64,000 bases of DNA from Paenibacillus hemerocallicola (GTDB taxonomy: Bacteria > Bacillota > Bacilli > Paenibacillales > NBRC-103111): NCBI RefSeq assembly GCF_006265175.1, contig NZ_VDCQ01000024.1:29416-93415 (forward strand), written 5' to 3'. The position numbers were made by a program, and so were the translations under genes. The notes under the pieces are model-generated. The model searched no databases. It was not told where the DNA came from and saw only the letters and a program-made list of their open reading frames with translations. Within the stretch, counting starts at the first letter, position 1. Every line of letters begins with the position of its first letter. Shown here piece by piece: positions 35,209 to 43,724 of the stretch.

Positions 35209-36573
35209 TTATTTCGCGTTTTGCCTTAGCGCGTTAATTTCCTTCGTGGCCTCTTCCTCCGCTTGGCGGAACAGGGAGTTGATGTCGGCTTGTCCTTGTG
35301 CCAGCTGTAAGGCGCTAGTTGTATGAAACCTGTCGATAGCGGCGCCATAAGGCGGAGTTTTAAATGCAATCGAAGCCATCTTGTTGTAAAATAAGGCCGA
35401 ATAATTTTTATTGCTGAAGGTGGATTTGTTGCCGAACGCTTGCTTTACGGTTTCCAGCTTCAATACCGGCATTTGTCCCTTTTCGGATATTTCTTTCTGA
35501 TACTCTTCGGAAAGCAGGAATTTCAAGGCCGTCATCGCGGCATCCTTGTTCGCACTAAATGAAGTGATGCCCATCTGGAACGGATAAGGCTGCGCGCCCA
35601 CACCCGGTTTTTCGCGAAAAGTAGGCAGCGCCGCGATGTCCCAATCGAGCTGTTTCATTTCCTCGCCCAAGGCGGAGATCAACCCCGACGAATAGCCGTA
35701 CATGGCTAACGTTTGGTCCCGTACGAAGGTGTAATGATCGGGTATTTTTTTCAGTCGGATCGTTTCCGCTCGGGCGATTTCATTTTCGAACGGACGGACA
35801 AACAACGTTTCGAACAACGGTTTCCAAAGCGGGTTCGTATTAATCGTCGGCTTCATTGTCAATGGATCGACGCTCGGCAGCGAAAACTGGTTCTGGTTGG
35901 CGGTGTTGGCCGGATTTACGGTCAAACCGACATAGGAGGTGCCGGCTTCCTGCCGGGTCAGTTTTTTCCCCAATTCGATCGCTTCATCCCAGGTCATTCC
36001 GTTTTGCGGAAAGGGGACGCCGAATTTCTGAAACAGCGTCTTGTTGTAGTACAAGGTCATTACGTTGTTTTGAATCGGGAATCCGTAGATCGGACCGCCG
36101 GCGGCACCATTCATGTATTCCACATAAACCGGATCCAGATCGGACAAGGGGACGTTATGCTTCTTGATCAGCTCGCGCATATCATATTCCATGCCGCTTT
36201 CGATCATATAACGTTCGAAGTTGCCGATAGTGTTGAAGAAAATGTCGAATTTCGTGCCCGAGGCCAGTAAATCCTGCAACTGCGTACCTGTTGCGGCCCG
36301 GATGTATTCGATCGTGTAGTTCGGAAATTTTTTTCGCAAGGCGTTGCCGAACGATTGATCGAAGCTTTCTTCGGAGTTGCCGTTATTGGAGTAAAATACA
36401 AGCTTGGCTTGTTCATGCTGGCCGTCTTGAGGGGCGGTACCGCCCGCCTCGCGATTGGGTTCCTTCGAAGCTGGAGCACAGCCGGACGCCAGTACCAGCA
36501 GCAAGGTTGCGATGGCAGTCGAGCAGTTGACGGCACGCCGGGCTTTGCTTGAAATGGTCGGAATGGGTTTCAC
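35209..36573 (-). CDS. CUT1-type ABC solute-binding lipoprotein
   Basis: A 454-residue sugar-binding lipoprotein. GTG 36573 is preferred because AAGGAGAGG precedes it by about 6 bases; the in-frame ATGs at 36594/36591 fall at the end of the upstream gene and have no site. The lipobox is LASGC (Cys 32 from this start). The family block YYNKTLFQKFGVPFPQNGMTWDE is present. Strong similarity to the SBP at 1415, and the same upstream neighbour (Gfo/Idh, 17 bases away), show that the pair was duplicated. No permease genes nearby. Confidence 0.9.
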   Translation of the reverse strand: MKPIPTISSKARRAVNCSTAIATLLLVLASGCAPASKEPNREAGGTAPQDGQHEQAKLVFYSNNGNSEESFDQSFGNALRKKFPNYTIEYIRAATGTQLQDLLASGTKFDIFFNTIGNFERYMIESGMEYDMRELIKKHNVPLSDLDPVYVEYMNGAAGGPIYGFPIQNNVMTLYYNKTLFQKFGVPFPQNGMTWDEAIELGKKLTRQEAGTSYVGLTVNPANTANQNQFSLPSVDPLTMKPTINTNPLWKPLFETLFVRPFENEIARAETIRLKKIPDHYTFVRDQTLAMYGYSSGLISALGEEMKQLDWDIAALPTFREKPGVGAQPYPFQMGITSFSANKDAAMTALKFLLSEEYQKEISEKGQMPVLKLETVKQAFGNKSTFSNKNYSALFYNKMASIAFKTPPYGAAIDRFHTTSALQLAQGQADINSLFRQAEEEATKEINALRQNAK

Positions 36574-36590
36574 GGATTTCCTCTCCTTCA

Positions 36591-37823
36591 TCACCGATGG
36601 TTTGTGATTGCATTCGGATTCAACAGCTCTTGGATCGTTACTTTCCGTTGTTCCTGGATCGAAATATTCGCCGCCGCTCCGATCAGCATGGATAGGGCGC
36701 CTTCCCAGGAGCCGGCCCGCTGCTCCAACGAATCGGTCGGCTCGTTCTGAACGAACATTTTGCGGATCCGGTCGTCGCTCCCGCCGTGAGAACCCGTTGC
36801 TTTTCGGGCTTCATGCACGATTTTTTCCCCTTTTCGATTGAAAAGGCGAATCTGCTGCGTCGGTTCGTCGGCTCTGTCGCCGGTATAATATTCGCCGGCC
36901 TCGATTCTGCCCTTGGTGCCATTGAAGGTGGCGGTCCAATGTTTATACGGGCTATGCGCAACCAGGGAATAGTTCAAGACCGTACCTTTCCGGTATCGGA
37001 CATGGACAGACATCGTATCGTAAATATCGATATCGTCGCCGAACACGCAGCGATCGCGAATATAGCCGTCGTCCGTCTCGCATTTATGAAAATAGTCGTT
37101 GTTGAACGGATGTTGCTTAATATCGAAATAAAACTCGCATGTGCTTGCAAAGCTGCAATTCAAGCAACGGAAGCCGCGTTCCTCGCGCGTCGGGCCGAAA
37201 AAGCGCCGTTCGCCGAAGGCGCTTACTTCAACGGGCTCATCGCGCAGCCACCAGTTGGCCAGATCGAAATGATGTGTCGACTTATGGACGAGCAGCCCGC
37301 CGCTGTTGCTCATATGGCGATGCCATCTCCGGAAATATTGTGCTCCATGGTTCGAGTCCAAATACCAGTTGTAGTCCACGCTGAGGATGTCTCCGATCGT
37401 ACCGGCGTCCAGCAGCTCTTTTACCCGCATCATGTAGGGCATATAGCGGCAATTGAAAGCGACCTTGATGTTGCGACCGGTCCGTTTCTCGGCATCCAGA
37501 ATAGCCTGGCATTTCACGGCATCTGTAGTCATCGGTTTCTCGGTAATGACGTCGAGTCCGGCTTCCAATGCCCGGATAATGAAGGCATCATGCGTACTGT
37601 CCATCGTCGTGATCAAAACAAGCTCAGTTCCGCTTTCCTGCAGCATGCTGTCGAAGCTGGCGTAAACCGGTACATGTCCGCATTCTTCCGCGAGCAGGCG
37701 TGCTCTGGATGGATTCTGGTCATAGACGCCTACCAGTTCGACCTCTTCGCGAAATTGCGTGGCCAACGGCTTCACGAGAACATGAGCACGCGCTCCCGCG
37801 CCGGCAACCGCTATTTTCTTCAA
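36591..37823 (-). CDS. Gfo/Idh/MocA oxidoreductase
   Basis: A complete 410-residue NAD(P)-dependent oxidoreductase. TTG 37823 follows AAGGGGGC. The Rossmann start VAGAGARAHVLVKPLA is at residues 5-20, EKPMTTD (conserved Lys) near 95, and HKSTHHFDLANWW near 180. The cysteine pattern CLNC, STC and RCVFGDD is shared with the partial paralogue at the left edge and could bind a metal. It forms an operon with the following SBP gene. Divergent from the GH31-AraC fusion at 38020, which probably regulates this operon. Substrate unknown. Confidence 0.92.
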   Translation of the reverse strand: MKKIAVAGAGARAHVLVKPLATQFREEVELVGVYDQNPSRARLLAEECGHVPVYASFDSMLQESGTELVLITTMDSTHDAFIIRALEAGLDVITEKPMTTDAVKCQAILDAEKRTGRNIKVAFNCRYMPYMMRVKELLDAGTIGDILSVDYNWYLDSNHGAQYFRRWHRHMSNSGGLLVHKSTHHFDLANWWLRDEPVEVSAFGERRFFGPTREERGFRCLNCSFASTCEFYFDIKQHPFNNDYFHKCETDDGYIRDRCVFGDDIDIYDTMSVHVRYRKGTVLNYSLVAHSPYKHWTATFNGTKGRIEAGEYYTGDRADEPTQQIRLFNRKGEKIVHEARKATGSHGGSDDRIRKMFVQNEPTDSLEQRAGSWEGALSMLIGAAANISIQEQRKVTIQELLNPNAITNHR

Positions 37824-38019
37824 CTTGTACGCCCCCTTGATTTCATTTGATTTGAATGTGCATCCTCAGATTAGCAAGAATGAAGAGGGGTGTGTAGGTG
37901 CGTACGATAACCATTGTTTGACGATCGATAATCAACTCCTCTGTTATCATGGATGTTCATAACCTGTCCATCCGTTTGCCAGCAAAATGATCGGATCAGA
38001 AAAGGAGAGTGAACGGGAC

Positions 38020-40962
38020 ATGCGGAGATACGATGGCGACGGTCCGGCGGCCGATGACGGACACGGCCTGCAAATGGATTGGTCAAACCGTGGAAAGCTG
38101 GCGGCCTTCGCGGTCGCGCCCCATACGTTTCGCATCCGGGGAAAGGTTGGCGGGGATTTTGCCGAATCGACGCTTCATCGATACGGTATATTGCGTAAGA
38201 CGGGCCGGACCGTCGCAGTGGAGACGGAAGAAACGGAGTGCTCGTTCACCATGCGTACCGAACAGACTAGCCTGCACATCGGACATGCCGACGGACCGAT
38301 AACGTTTCGAGGTTCGGGCAAGGAACGCTTGCCGCTTATGATATCGGACTTGAAGATCGGCGCGGAGGGGGGCTTTGATATCCGCTTTGCCTTGACGGAG
38401 GAGGAGCGGCTCTACGGCTTGGGGAATGCTGTGCCCGATCGACTTCAACTGCGCGGCAGCCGAGCTGTCCTTTCGGCCACGCCGGACGGAAGCCCGGTAC
38501 CGATTCCTTTCGTGATGAGCAGCGGCGGTTGGGGCTTATTGATCAATACGACATGGCCGCACGCCTTCGATCTTGGCCAAACGAATCCCGGCGAGATGAG
38601 GATCACTGCTGAAGAAGGGGAGCTTGATCTTTACGTATTCGGCGGAGACGATTACCGGGAGTTGTTGGAGCGATACGCGGATATTGCCGGCAAGCCAAGG
38701 CTGCTGCCGATCTGGGCGTACGGTTTGGCCTACATACGCGACATGACGACCCATGATCGGGAAGTGCTGGATGACGTACTGAAGTTTCGACAGGAAGGCA
38801 TTCCGTGCGATCTCATCGGTTTAGGCAGCGGCTGGAACGATACGGGCAACGGGGAAGCGACGGATATGCGATGGCATTCGACGCGTTTTTCCGCGCCGAC
38901 CAACGGCCAGGACCGTTCGTTCACGTTTATGGACATGTTGCAGCGGCACGGCTTCAAGCTCGGTCTGCTCATGCACTGCATCAACTATGATCTGACAGCC
39001 CATGCCGAATTTTCTGTGCGCCAAGCAGCCGGAAGCGGGACTGAAAACGCGTCGGATCCATGGTATGCTCACTTGCGCCCGTTCGCCGGAGAGGGGGTCG
39101 CGTCCTTTCGTTATTCCTCCTACAGTCAGATGGGCATGGAAACGGAACTGGACCGGAAGTGGGCGAATGGCATGAAAGATCGCGAGCTGTGCAATTTGTA
39201 TCCGGTGCTGCTGGTCAAGCAAACTTATGACGGATATGCGGAGCAAACGGGGAAAAGACCGTTTATCCATTGTGTTTCGGGGTATACCGGCATTCAGCAG
39301 TTTACCGCTTTGGAATCGGGCAGATACAACAGCGGCGTCGTGGCGGTTGTTCAGGCGCTGAGCATGGGCTTGTCTGGTCATGCGCACACCGCTTCCCATA
39401 TTAACGTGGATATGCGCGAAAGCATCCATGCCGGTTTTTTGCAGCCCTGGTCGTTTATCAATAGCGGCAGCTACTTCCGGAATCCGTGCGTTCTGGAAAA
39501 ACCTCTTCGGGACATGTTCCGCAAGTACGCCAGATTGAGGTACCGGCTGCTGCCATACGTGTATTCAACGGCACACGTTGCCGCTCGTACGGGAATGCCT
39601 ATTGCCAGAGCGATGCCGCTCATGTTTCCGGACGACCCGCATTGCGGGGAGCTACGGCAGCAGTACATGCTGGGACCGTTTTTGCTGGTAGCCGTTTTTA
39701 CGGATCGCGTTTACTTGCCTGTAGGCCGTTGGATCAACTACTGGACGGGCGAAACGTATAATGGCGGACAAACGGTTTCTTGCACAATCCCTGATGAGGC
39801 GGGAGGCCCTTTATTTTTACGCGAAGGCTCGATTCTACCGTTGTGGCCGGAAATCGAATACGTGGGGCAAACGGAGATTAAACGCATGACGCTGCATATT
39901 TATCCGGGAGAGCGCAGTCGGTTTACGATATATGAGGATGACGGGATTACGCTGGCCCATGAGCAAGGCCATATGGCCATTACAGAAGTTTCCTGCGAGT
40001 CTAACGCCGGACAGATCGCGGTGCAAATCGGGCCTCGAACCGGAGCGTATGCAGGAATGCCGGACAAGAGGAGCTACGAGCTGTCCGTATTCACCGGCGG
40101 CAGACCTGCCGGCATCGAACTGAACGGGATGCCGATGCCGGAAAAAAAGACGGGGGACAAGGCGAAGTCGCGAACCGGATGGCAATACATCCGACAAACC
40201 CGATGCGTTCAACTGCAGGTAACAGAGGATGTGCGGACGGGAGTACGGGTGATGCTGAGCCTGGGCGATCCGCTTGCGAGTCCCTGCAAAGAGCGGAGTA
40301 TGCCAGAAGGGGGTGAAGCGACAGCTACCGCATCGAGGTCGGTTTCCGACGAGGAATTGATTCTGGGATTGGAGACAATGGACAGAGAAGCGATCGGGAT
40401 TCTGCTGGTGAACTGGTGGAATCATGAGGGAGACGATTGGCGGCTGCGCCTGCTCCACGGCTGCTCCTTGTTCATCAGCCATGTGAAGCGCCGTGGTTGG
40501 ACGGCTTCGGAGGTATGGGGCAAAGATTTGGAACCCGTTTACACGATGCATCGAATCCGGACACCGGCTCAGGGACTCGCTTTGCTCAGTTGCCTTGCCC
40601 GGCGGATGATGGACTTTGCACGTCCTCCGGCCGGCTCCGACATACACCCCGTGATCCGGCAGGCACTGGCGATCGTGGAGGCCGAACTGAAGCAAAAGCT
40701 TTCTTTACAGCAGGTCGCGCAACGAACCAATGTGCATCCGTTTTATTTGAGCCGCCTGTTCAAACGGCATGTCGGGCAACCGTTCTCCAGTTACATTTTG
40801 ATGCAGCGGATGAACCGAGCGCGATCGCTTCTGGAATCCGGCATGAAAGTGTACGAAGCGGCCGCCGAAAGCGGCTTTCAGGATCCGAGCCACTTTTCGA
40901 GAGTGTTTGCGAAGTATTGGGGCTCCCCACCCGAGACGTTCAAACGCCCGAGGCGCTTGTAA
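38020..40962 (+). CDS. GH31 pseudo-glycosidase fused to AraC DNA-binding domain
   Basis: A 980-residue cytoplasmic protein. ATG 38020 follows AAGGAGAG; an ATG at 37987 has no site. Residues about 60-750 align throughout with the GH31 enzyme at 17932 (PFVMSSGGWGLLINTTWPHAFDLG, YTGIQQF, GLSGHAHT, AGGPLFLREGSILPLW). The nucleophile position is Ser (FRYS, residue 366) and the acid/base position is Arg (ALESGR, residue 435), so hydrolysis is not expected. A helical linker (about 775-870; LLVNWWNHEGDDWRLRLLHG) leads to an AraC double helix-turn-helix (about 873-975; VHPFYLSRLFKRHVG, SGFQDPSHFSRVFAKYWG). I infer a sugar-sensing transcription factor that uses a dead glycosidase as its receptor. It is divergent from the Gfo/Idh-SBP operon, its probable target. 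Confidence 0.9.
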   Translation: MRRYDGDGPAADDGHGLQMDWSNRGKLAAFAVAPHTFRIRGKVGGDFAESTLHRYGILRKTGRTVAVETEETECSFTMRTEQTSLHIGHADGPITFRGSGKERLPLMISDLKIGAEGGFDIRFALTEEERLYGLGNAVPDRLQLRGSRAVLSATPDGSPVPIPFVMSSGGWGLLINTTWPHAFDLGQTNPGEMRITAEEGELDLYVFGGDDYRELLERYADIAGKPRLLPIWAYGLAYIRDMTTHDREVLDDVLKFRQEGIPCDLIGLGSGWNDTGNGEATDMRWHSTRFSAPTNGQDRSFTFMDMLQRHGFKLGLLMHCINYDLTAHAEFSVRQAAGSGTENASDPWYAHLRPFAGEGVASFRYSSYSQMGMETELDRKWANGMKDRELCNLYPVLLVKQTYDGYAEQTGKRPFIHCVSGYTGIQQFTALESGRYNSGVVAVVQALSMGLSGHAHTASHINVDMRESIHAGFLQPWSFINSGSYFRNPCVLEKPLRDMFRKYARLRYRLLPYVYSTAHVAARTGMPIARAMPLMFPDDPHCGELRQQYMLGPFLLVAVFTDRVYLPVGRWINYWTGETYNGGQTVSCTIPDEAGGPLFLREGSILPLWPEIEYVGQTEIKRMTLHIYPGERSRFTIYEDDGITLAHEQGHMAITEVSCESNAGQIAVQIGPRTGAYAGMPDKRSYELSVFTGGRPAGIELNGMPMPEKKTGDKAKSRTGWQYIRQTRCVQLQVTEDVRTGVRVMLSLGDPLASPCKERSMPEGGEATATASRSVSDEELILGLETMDREAIGILLVNWWNHEGDDWRLRLLHGCSLFISHVKRRGWTASEVWGKDLEPVYTMHRIRTPAQGLALLSCLARRMMDFARPPAGSDIHPVIRQALAIVEAELKQKLSLQQVAQRTNVHPFYLSRLFKRHVGQPFSSYILMQRMNRARSLLESGMKVYEAAAESGFQDPSHFSRVFAKYWGSPPETFKRPRRL

Positions 40963-40989
40963 GCTTGACTGGAACAACTATGCAGTACT

Positions 40990-41321
40990 AAATTTTAATA
41001 AGCACCACCGACACCTATCATACGGATATCCGGACGGAACATTCAAGCCGAACATTTCAGTTTCAGAAGCGGAGTTTCTGGCGATGTTTCTGAAGACATA
41101 TGGGGTCCCTGCTGATGGTAGCGGAGGACATTGGGCTGATGGCTTCTACCTTTATAGCACCCAACATGATTATCCTATTCGTGGAGCGGTGACCTTTCTT
41201 TAAGAAATGAAGCCGTTAGTCGTCTTAGCGTAGCCGAGATCATTGCTGATTGGAGCAATGCAGCATTCGAGCGATTCTCCGATGATAACGGGCGAACCTG
41301 GGGGGAATGGCAAGATGTTTA
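40990..41321 (+). pseudogene. SLH-domain protein remnant, frameshifted
   Basis: YGYPDGTFKPNISVSEAEFL, then MFLKTY and HWADGFYLYSTQHDYPIRGA, is an S-layer homology repeat. The frame then ends, and the next frame continues RNEAVSRLSVAEIIADWSNA, the following SLH-type segment. A frameshift near 41195-41205 joins them. The rest of the surface protein is missing. Confidence 0.7.
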
Positions 41322-41518
41322 AAGTAGAAAGGCGCCGAACGACCGTACTAGACTTTTTGAGCGGCGACAAGCAGGAGATACACGTACGCTTGATGGGAAT
41401 GTAAAAAGTAGTTTAATCGGGCTGAGGTCGGATCCAAAGAGCGCACTTTCAGTCCATTCTTTGCTCGAGCTTCTAGACTTATATGAGTGAACGTAAAAGC
41501 GGTAAAAGAAGGCAAGCC

Positions 41519-41658
41519 TCATGAAAACGATGGGGCTTGCAAGTGACGGCACGTACGGGGTTGACACGCGCTCGGTGCTGAAATTTAGAGCGCTGAGTTT
41601 GCCGATCGACCCTTATTACCGCCAAAATTGTGAGAGCCGACACTGCACCTTTGACTAG
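41519..41658 (+). pseudogene. Possible dehydrogenase C-terminal scrap
   Basis: MKTMGLASDGTYGVDTRSVL followed by KFRALSLPID. The ASDGTYG stretch resembles the C-terminal region of lactate/malate-type dehydrogenases. It is too short for a firm call. The surrounding 41322-41752 shows no other gene. Confidence 0.2.
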
Positions 41659-41752
41659 GCTTATGCATAGTGTAACGGGAAATGGTGGTTAGTAATGCGT
41701 TAATCGGTATTCAATCACCGATTCTATTTGGCAATCACAAGGAGTGAAATCC

Positions 41753-42025
41753 ATGGCATTATTGCCGCTGCCCGGCGCTCAAGCGTTGCCTACTCACCCT
41801 CCGCTTATCCCTCTTACTCCAACTGGATCTTATCTTGTTAACTGCTTGTATAATTACACTTATGTAAGGTTATGGAACGGGGAAAGTTTCTGGTATTACC
41901 CGACTTCGGTTGAGTATTTTGAGATTGCGGGATACCGCTGGAATGGGGTGTTTTGGCTTTATTACGTAATCGATCCGAGATTTATCAGCACTGTTTCTTG
42001 TCCTCCCATTCCCACTTTGTACTAA
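41753..42025 (+). CDS. Small conserved-looking hypothetical protein
   Basis: A 90-residue protein. ATG 41753 follows AAGGAGTG. A proline-rich start (LPLPGAQALPTHPPLIPLTP) leads to an aromatic-rich body (LVNCLYNYTYVRLWNGESFWYYP, GYRWNGVFWLYYVIDPRFI) and ends CPPIPTLY. No signal peptide or membrane segment. The aromatic pattern suggests a compact beta-rich protein, possibly on the spore or cell surface. Function unknown. Confidence 0.7.
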   Translation: MALLPLPGAQALPTHPPLIPLTPTGSYLVNCLYNYTYVRLWNGESFWYYPTSVEYFEIAGYRWNGVFWLYYVIDPRFISTVSCPPIPTLY

Positions 42026-42167
42026 CTTGAAATCAAGGCTGTGGGAAAACTCCTTCTGCTATCGGGTACGTTGGTTGAATGAAAACGGCGACAGTCCAGG
42101 ACTTTGATAGTATTGTCCGTGGCTGTCGCTGCGCTGTTTCCATTTCCAATTTTGGGGTTGTTGCACG

Positions 42168-43040
42168 TCATTTCATATACTCATTGCCGATCAATTCATC
42201 GGATAGCACTTCTGTGGGAATCACAAACTCGACAATGCCCATGTATCCTGGAGCGACCTCGTATTTATTAAAGGAAATGACCAGCTTACCGTCATTGCTA
42301 ATATAGAAGTTCTGATCTTTTGAAATGGTTTCAAAATACTCGTTAACTCCATTAGGTACGCCGGCAACCCAATACGCTTTATCCGGATCGTCCATCATCT
42401 GTTTTTTCATCTGTTCCCTAATATTCCCGCTAATGATGCCTATATAACGGTCATCTTTGAATAAACTGGGCAATGTGAGCAATACTTGGTTTTTCTTGTC
42501 GATCGTATCATACTTAAACGTTGTCGAGGAAGAGCCGACCGTGTTTACAACATATCTGCCAAGGGACAGGACGCGATCGTTATCGGTTTTTACCTCGTAG
42601 CCGCTATCTACTCCCGCATGACCTCCGCCGTTTTTCTTCATACTTTCCATCTCCGCGATAAAGTCATTGTACAACTTTTTGTTTTCTTCGATGTATTTGT
42701 CATTTAACGCATTCTCTAAAGCCTTATTCTCCATATTTCTTACGGCAGGTATTTTAAAATCAGCCTTAAAGGACTCATCGTCGATTTTATATTCTCTAAA
42801 TGTAATTACTTTAACGAGGTTTCCGAGAAAGGGCACCTCCGATAAGGCATTCGCAAAAGTCGGGCTCGCATTAACCCCGGTAACGAACATAATCGCGGCT
42901 GCACAAATTCCGGCAAGCCACTTCACGTTCATTTTTCGTTTCTTTCTTTGCTTTATTGCTTGGTCTACGATGAAAGTTAATTCTTGGGGAATAGGCACAT
43001 CCATATACTGTCTTTTCAATTGTTTCAGTTTTTCGTCCAT
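42168..43040 (-). CDS. rsiV: Anti-sigma-V factor RsiV
   Basis: A 290-residue membrane anti-sigma factor. ATG 43040 follows AAGGAGG inside the end of the sigma gene. A short cytoplasmic N-terminus binds sigma (QLKRQYMDVPIPQELTFIVD), one membrane helix follows (about residues 40-62; WLAGICAAAIMFVTGVNA), and then an extracellular DUF3298-type domain (about 90-290). In Bacillus subtilis RsiV binds lysozyme directly and is then cleaved by signal peptidase and RasP to release SigV. The adjacent sigV and oatA-like genes support the name. The sigma stop and this start are one base apart, so the two are translationally coupled. Confidence 0.85.
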   Translation of the reverse strand: MDEKLKQLKRQYMDVPIPQELTFIVDQAIKQRKKRKMNVKWLAGICAAAIMFVTGVNASPTFANALSEVPFLGNLVKVITFREYKIDDESFKADFKIPAVRNMENKALENALNDKYIEENKKLYNDFIAEMESMKKNGGGHAGVDSGYEVKTDNDRVLSLGRYVVNTVGSSSTTFKYDTIDKKNQVLLTLPSLFKDDRYIGIISGNIREQMKKQMMDDPDKAYWVAGVPNGVNEYFETISKDQNFYISNDGKLVISFNKYEVAPGYMGIVEFVIPTEVLSDELIGNEYMK

Positions 43041-43041
43041 C

Positions 43042-43551
43042 TTAGGTTTCCTCCTTGAGCGATTCATCGACCATTTTAACGCGCAGCATTCGCAGCGCTT
43101 GATATAAGCGCGTTTTTACCGTGTTCATGTTTTCCGATAACACGTTTGCTATTTCTTCTATTTTTAAATCTTCAAAATATCTGAGCACGATGACGGTACG
43201 ATAGATGGTCGGCAGCTCATCCAATGCTCTCTCCAAATCTATGTCCTGGTATACGTCAACGTTTCCCGGTTGATACGATTCCAGCGTATTTTCATCTACA
43301 ACTTGAATTTTCTTATGTTTACGCAAGAAATCCAGAGACGTATTCACCACGATTTTATAAAACCAGCTCTTCATGGATTCGGCACTTTTTAGTTTTCCCG
43401 ACGAAGAAAACGCTTTTTGTATGGAATCTTGAACGATATCGAGAGCGTCTTCGGAATTTTTTACATAGCTGTACGCTAGTCGATACACGTTTTCTTTATG
43501 TTCGGTTATGCAATGTACGAGTAAGCTTTTGAATTGTTTATTGATCGTCAT
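43042..43551 (-). CDS. sigV: ECF sigma factor SigV
   Basis: A 169-residue ECF sigma factor. Region 2 (about 10-75; VYRLAYSYVKNSEDALDIVQDSIQKAF) and region 4 (about 105-160; RTVIVLRYFEDLKIEEIANVLSENMNTVKTRL) are complete. AGAGGAG precedes ATG 43551. Paired with RsiV and next to an O-acetyltransferase gene, it matches the lysozyme-response SigV module of Bacillus. An ECF-type promoter (AAAC-N17-CGTC) upstream suggests autoregulation. Confidence 0.88.
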   Translation of the reverse strand: MTINKQFKSLLVHCITEHKENVYRLAYSYVKNSEDALDIVQDSIQKAFSSSGKLKSAESMKSWFYKIVVNTSLDFLRKHKKIQVVDENTLESYQPGNVDVYQDIDLERALDELPTIYRTVIVLRYFEDLKIEEIANVLSENMNTVKTRLYQALRMLRVKMVDESLKEET

Positions 43552-43608
43552 TGAGCAGCGACTCCTCTTTGATGCGCCCGCATATCCATGCTTTGTGTAT
43601 ATCGTTAA

Positions 43609-43636
43609 GACGTATAAGCTTGAAAAAAAGTTTGGA
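43609..43636 (-). promoter_or_regulatory. Probable SigV promoter for sigV-rsiV
   Basis: Minus strand: CCAAACT (-35; AAAC at 43633-43630), 17 bases, CGTCTT (-10; CGTC at 43612-43609). The same words and spacing occur on the plus strand in front of the acyltransferase gene. This fits the GAAAC/CGTC rule for ECF promoters. Confidence 0.65.
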
Positions 43637-43656
43637 CGTCCGGAAATTTTTGAAGG

Positions 43657-43684
43657 GGCAAACTATTTGAATAAGTCGCGCGTC
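43657..43684 (+). promoter_or_regulatory. Probable SigV promoter for oatA-like gene
   Basis: Plus strand: GCAAACT (AAAC at 43660-43663), 17 bases, CGTCTT (43681-43686). Transcription would start near 43691 and exclude a start codon at 43689, which supports ATG 43725. Confidence 0.65.
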
Positions 43685-43724
43685 TTGCTTGTGTAAAACA
43701 AATAAAGGCGAGGGACTGAATGCT

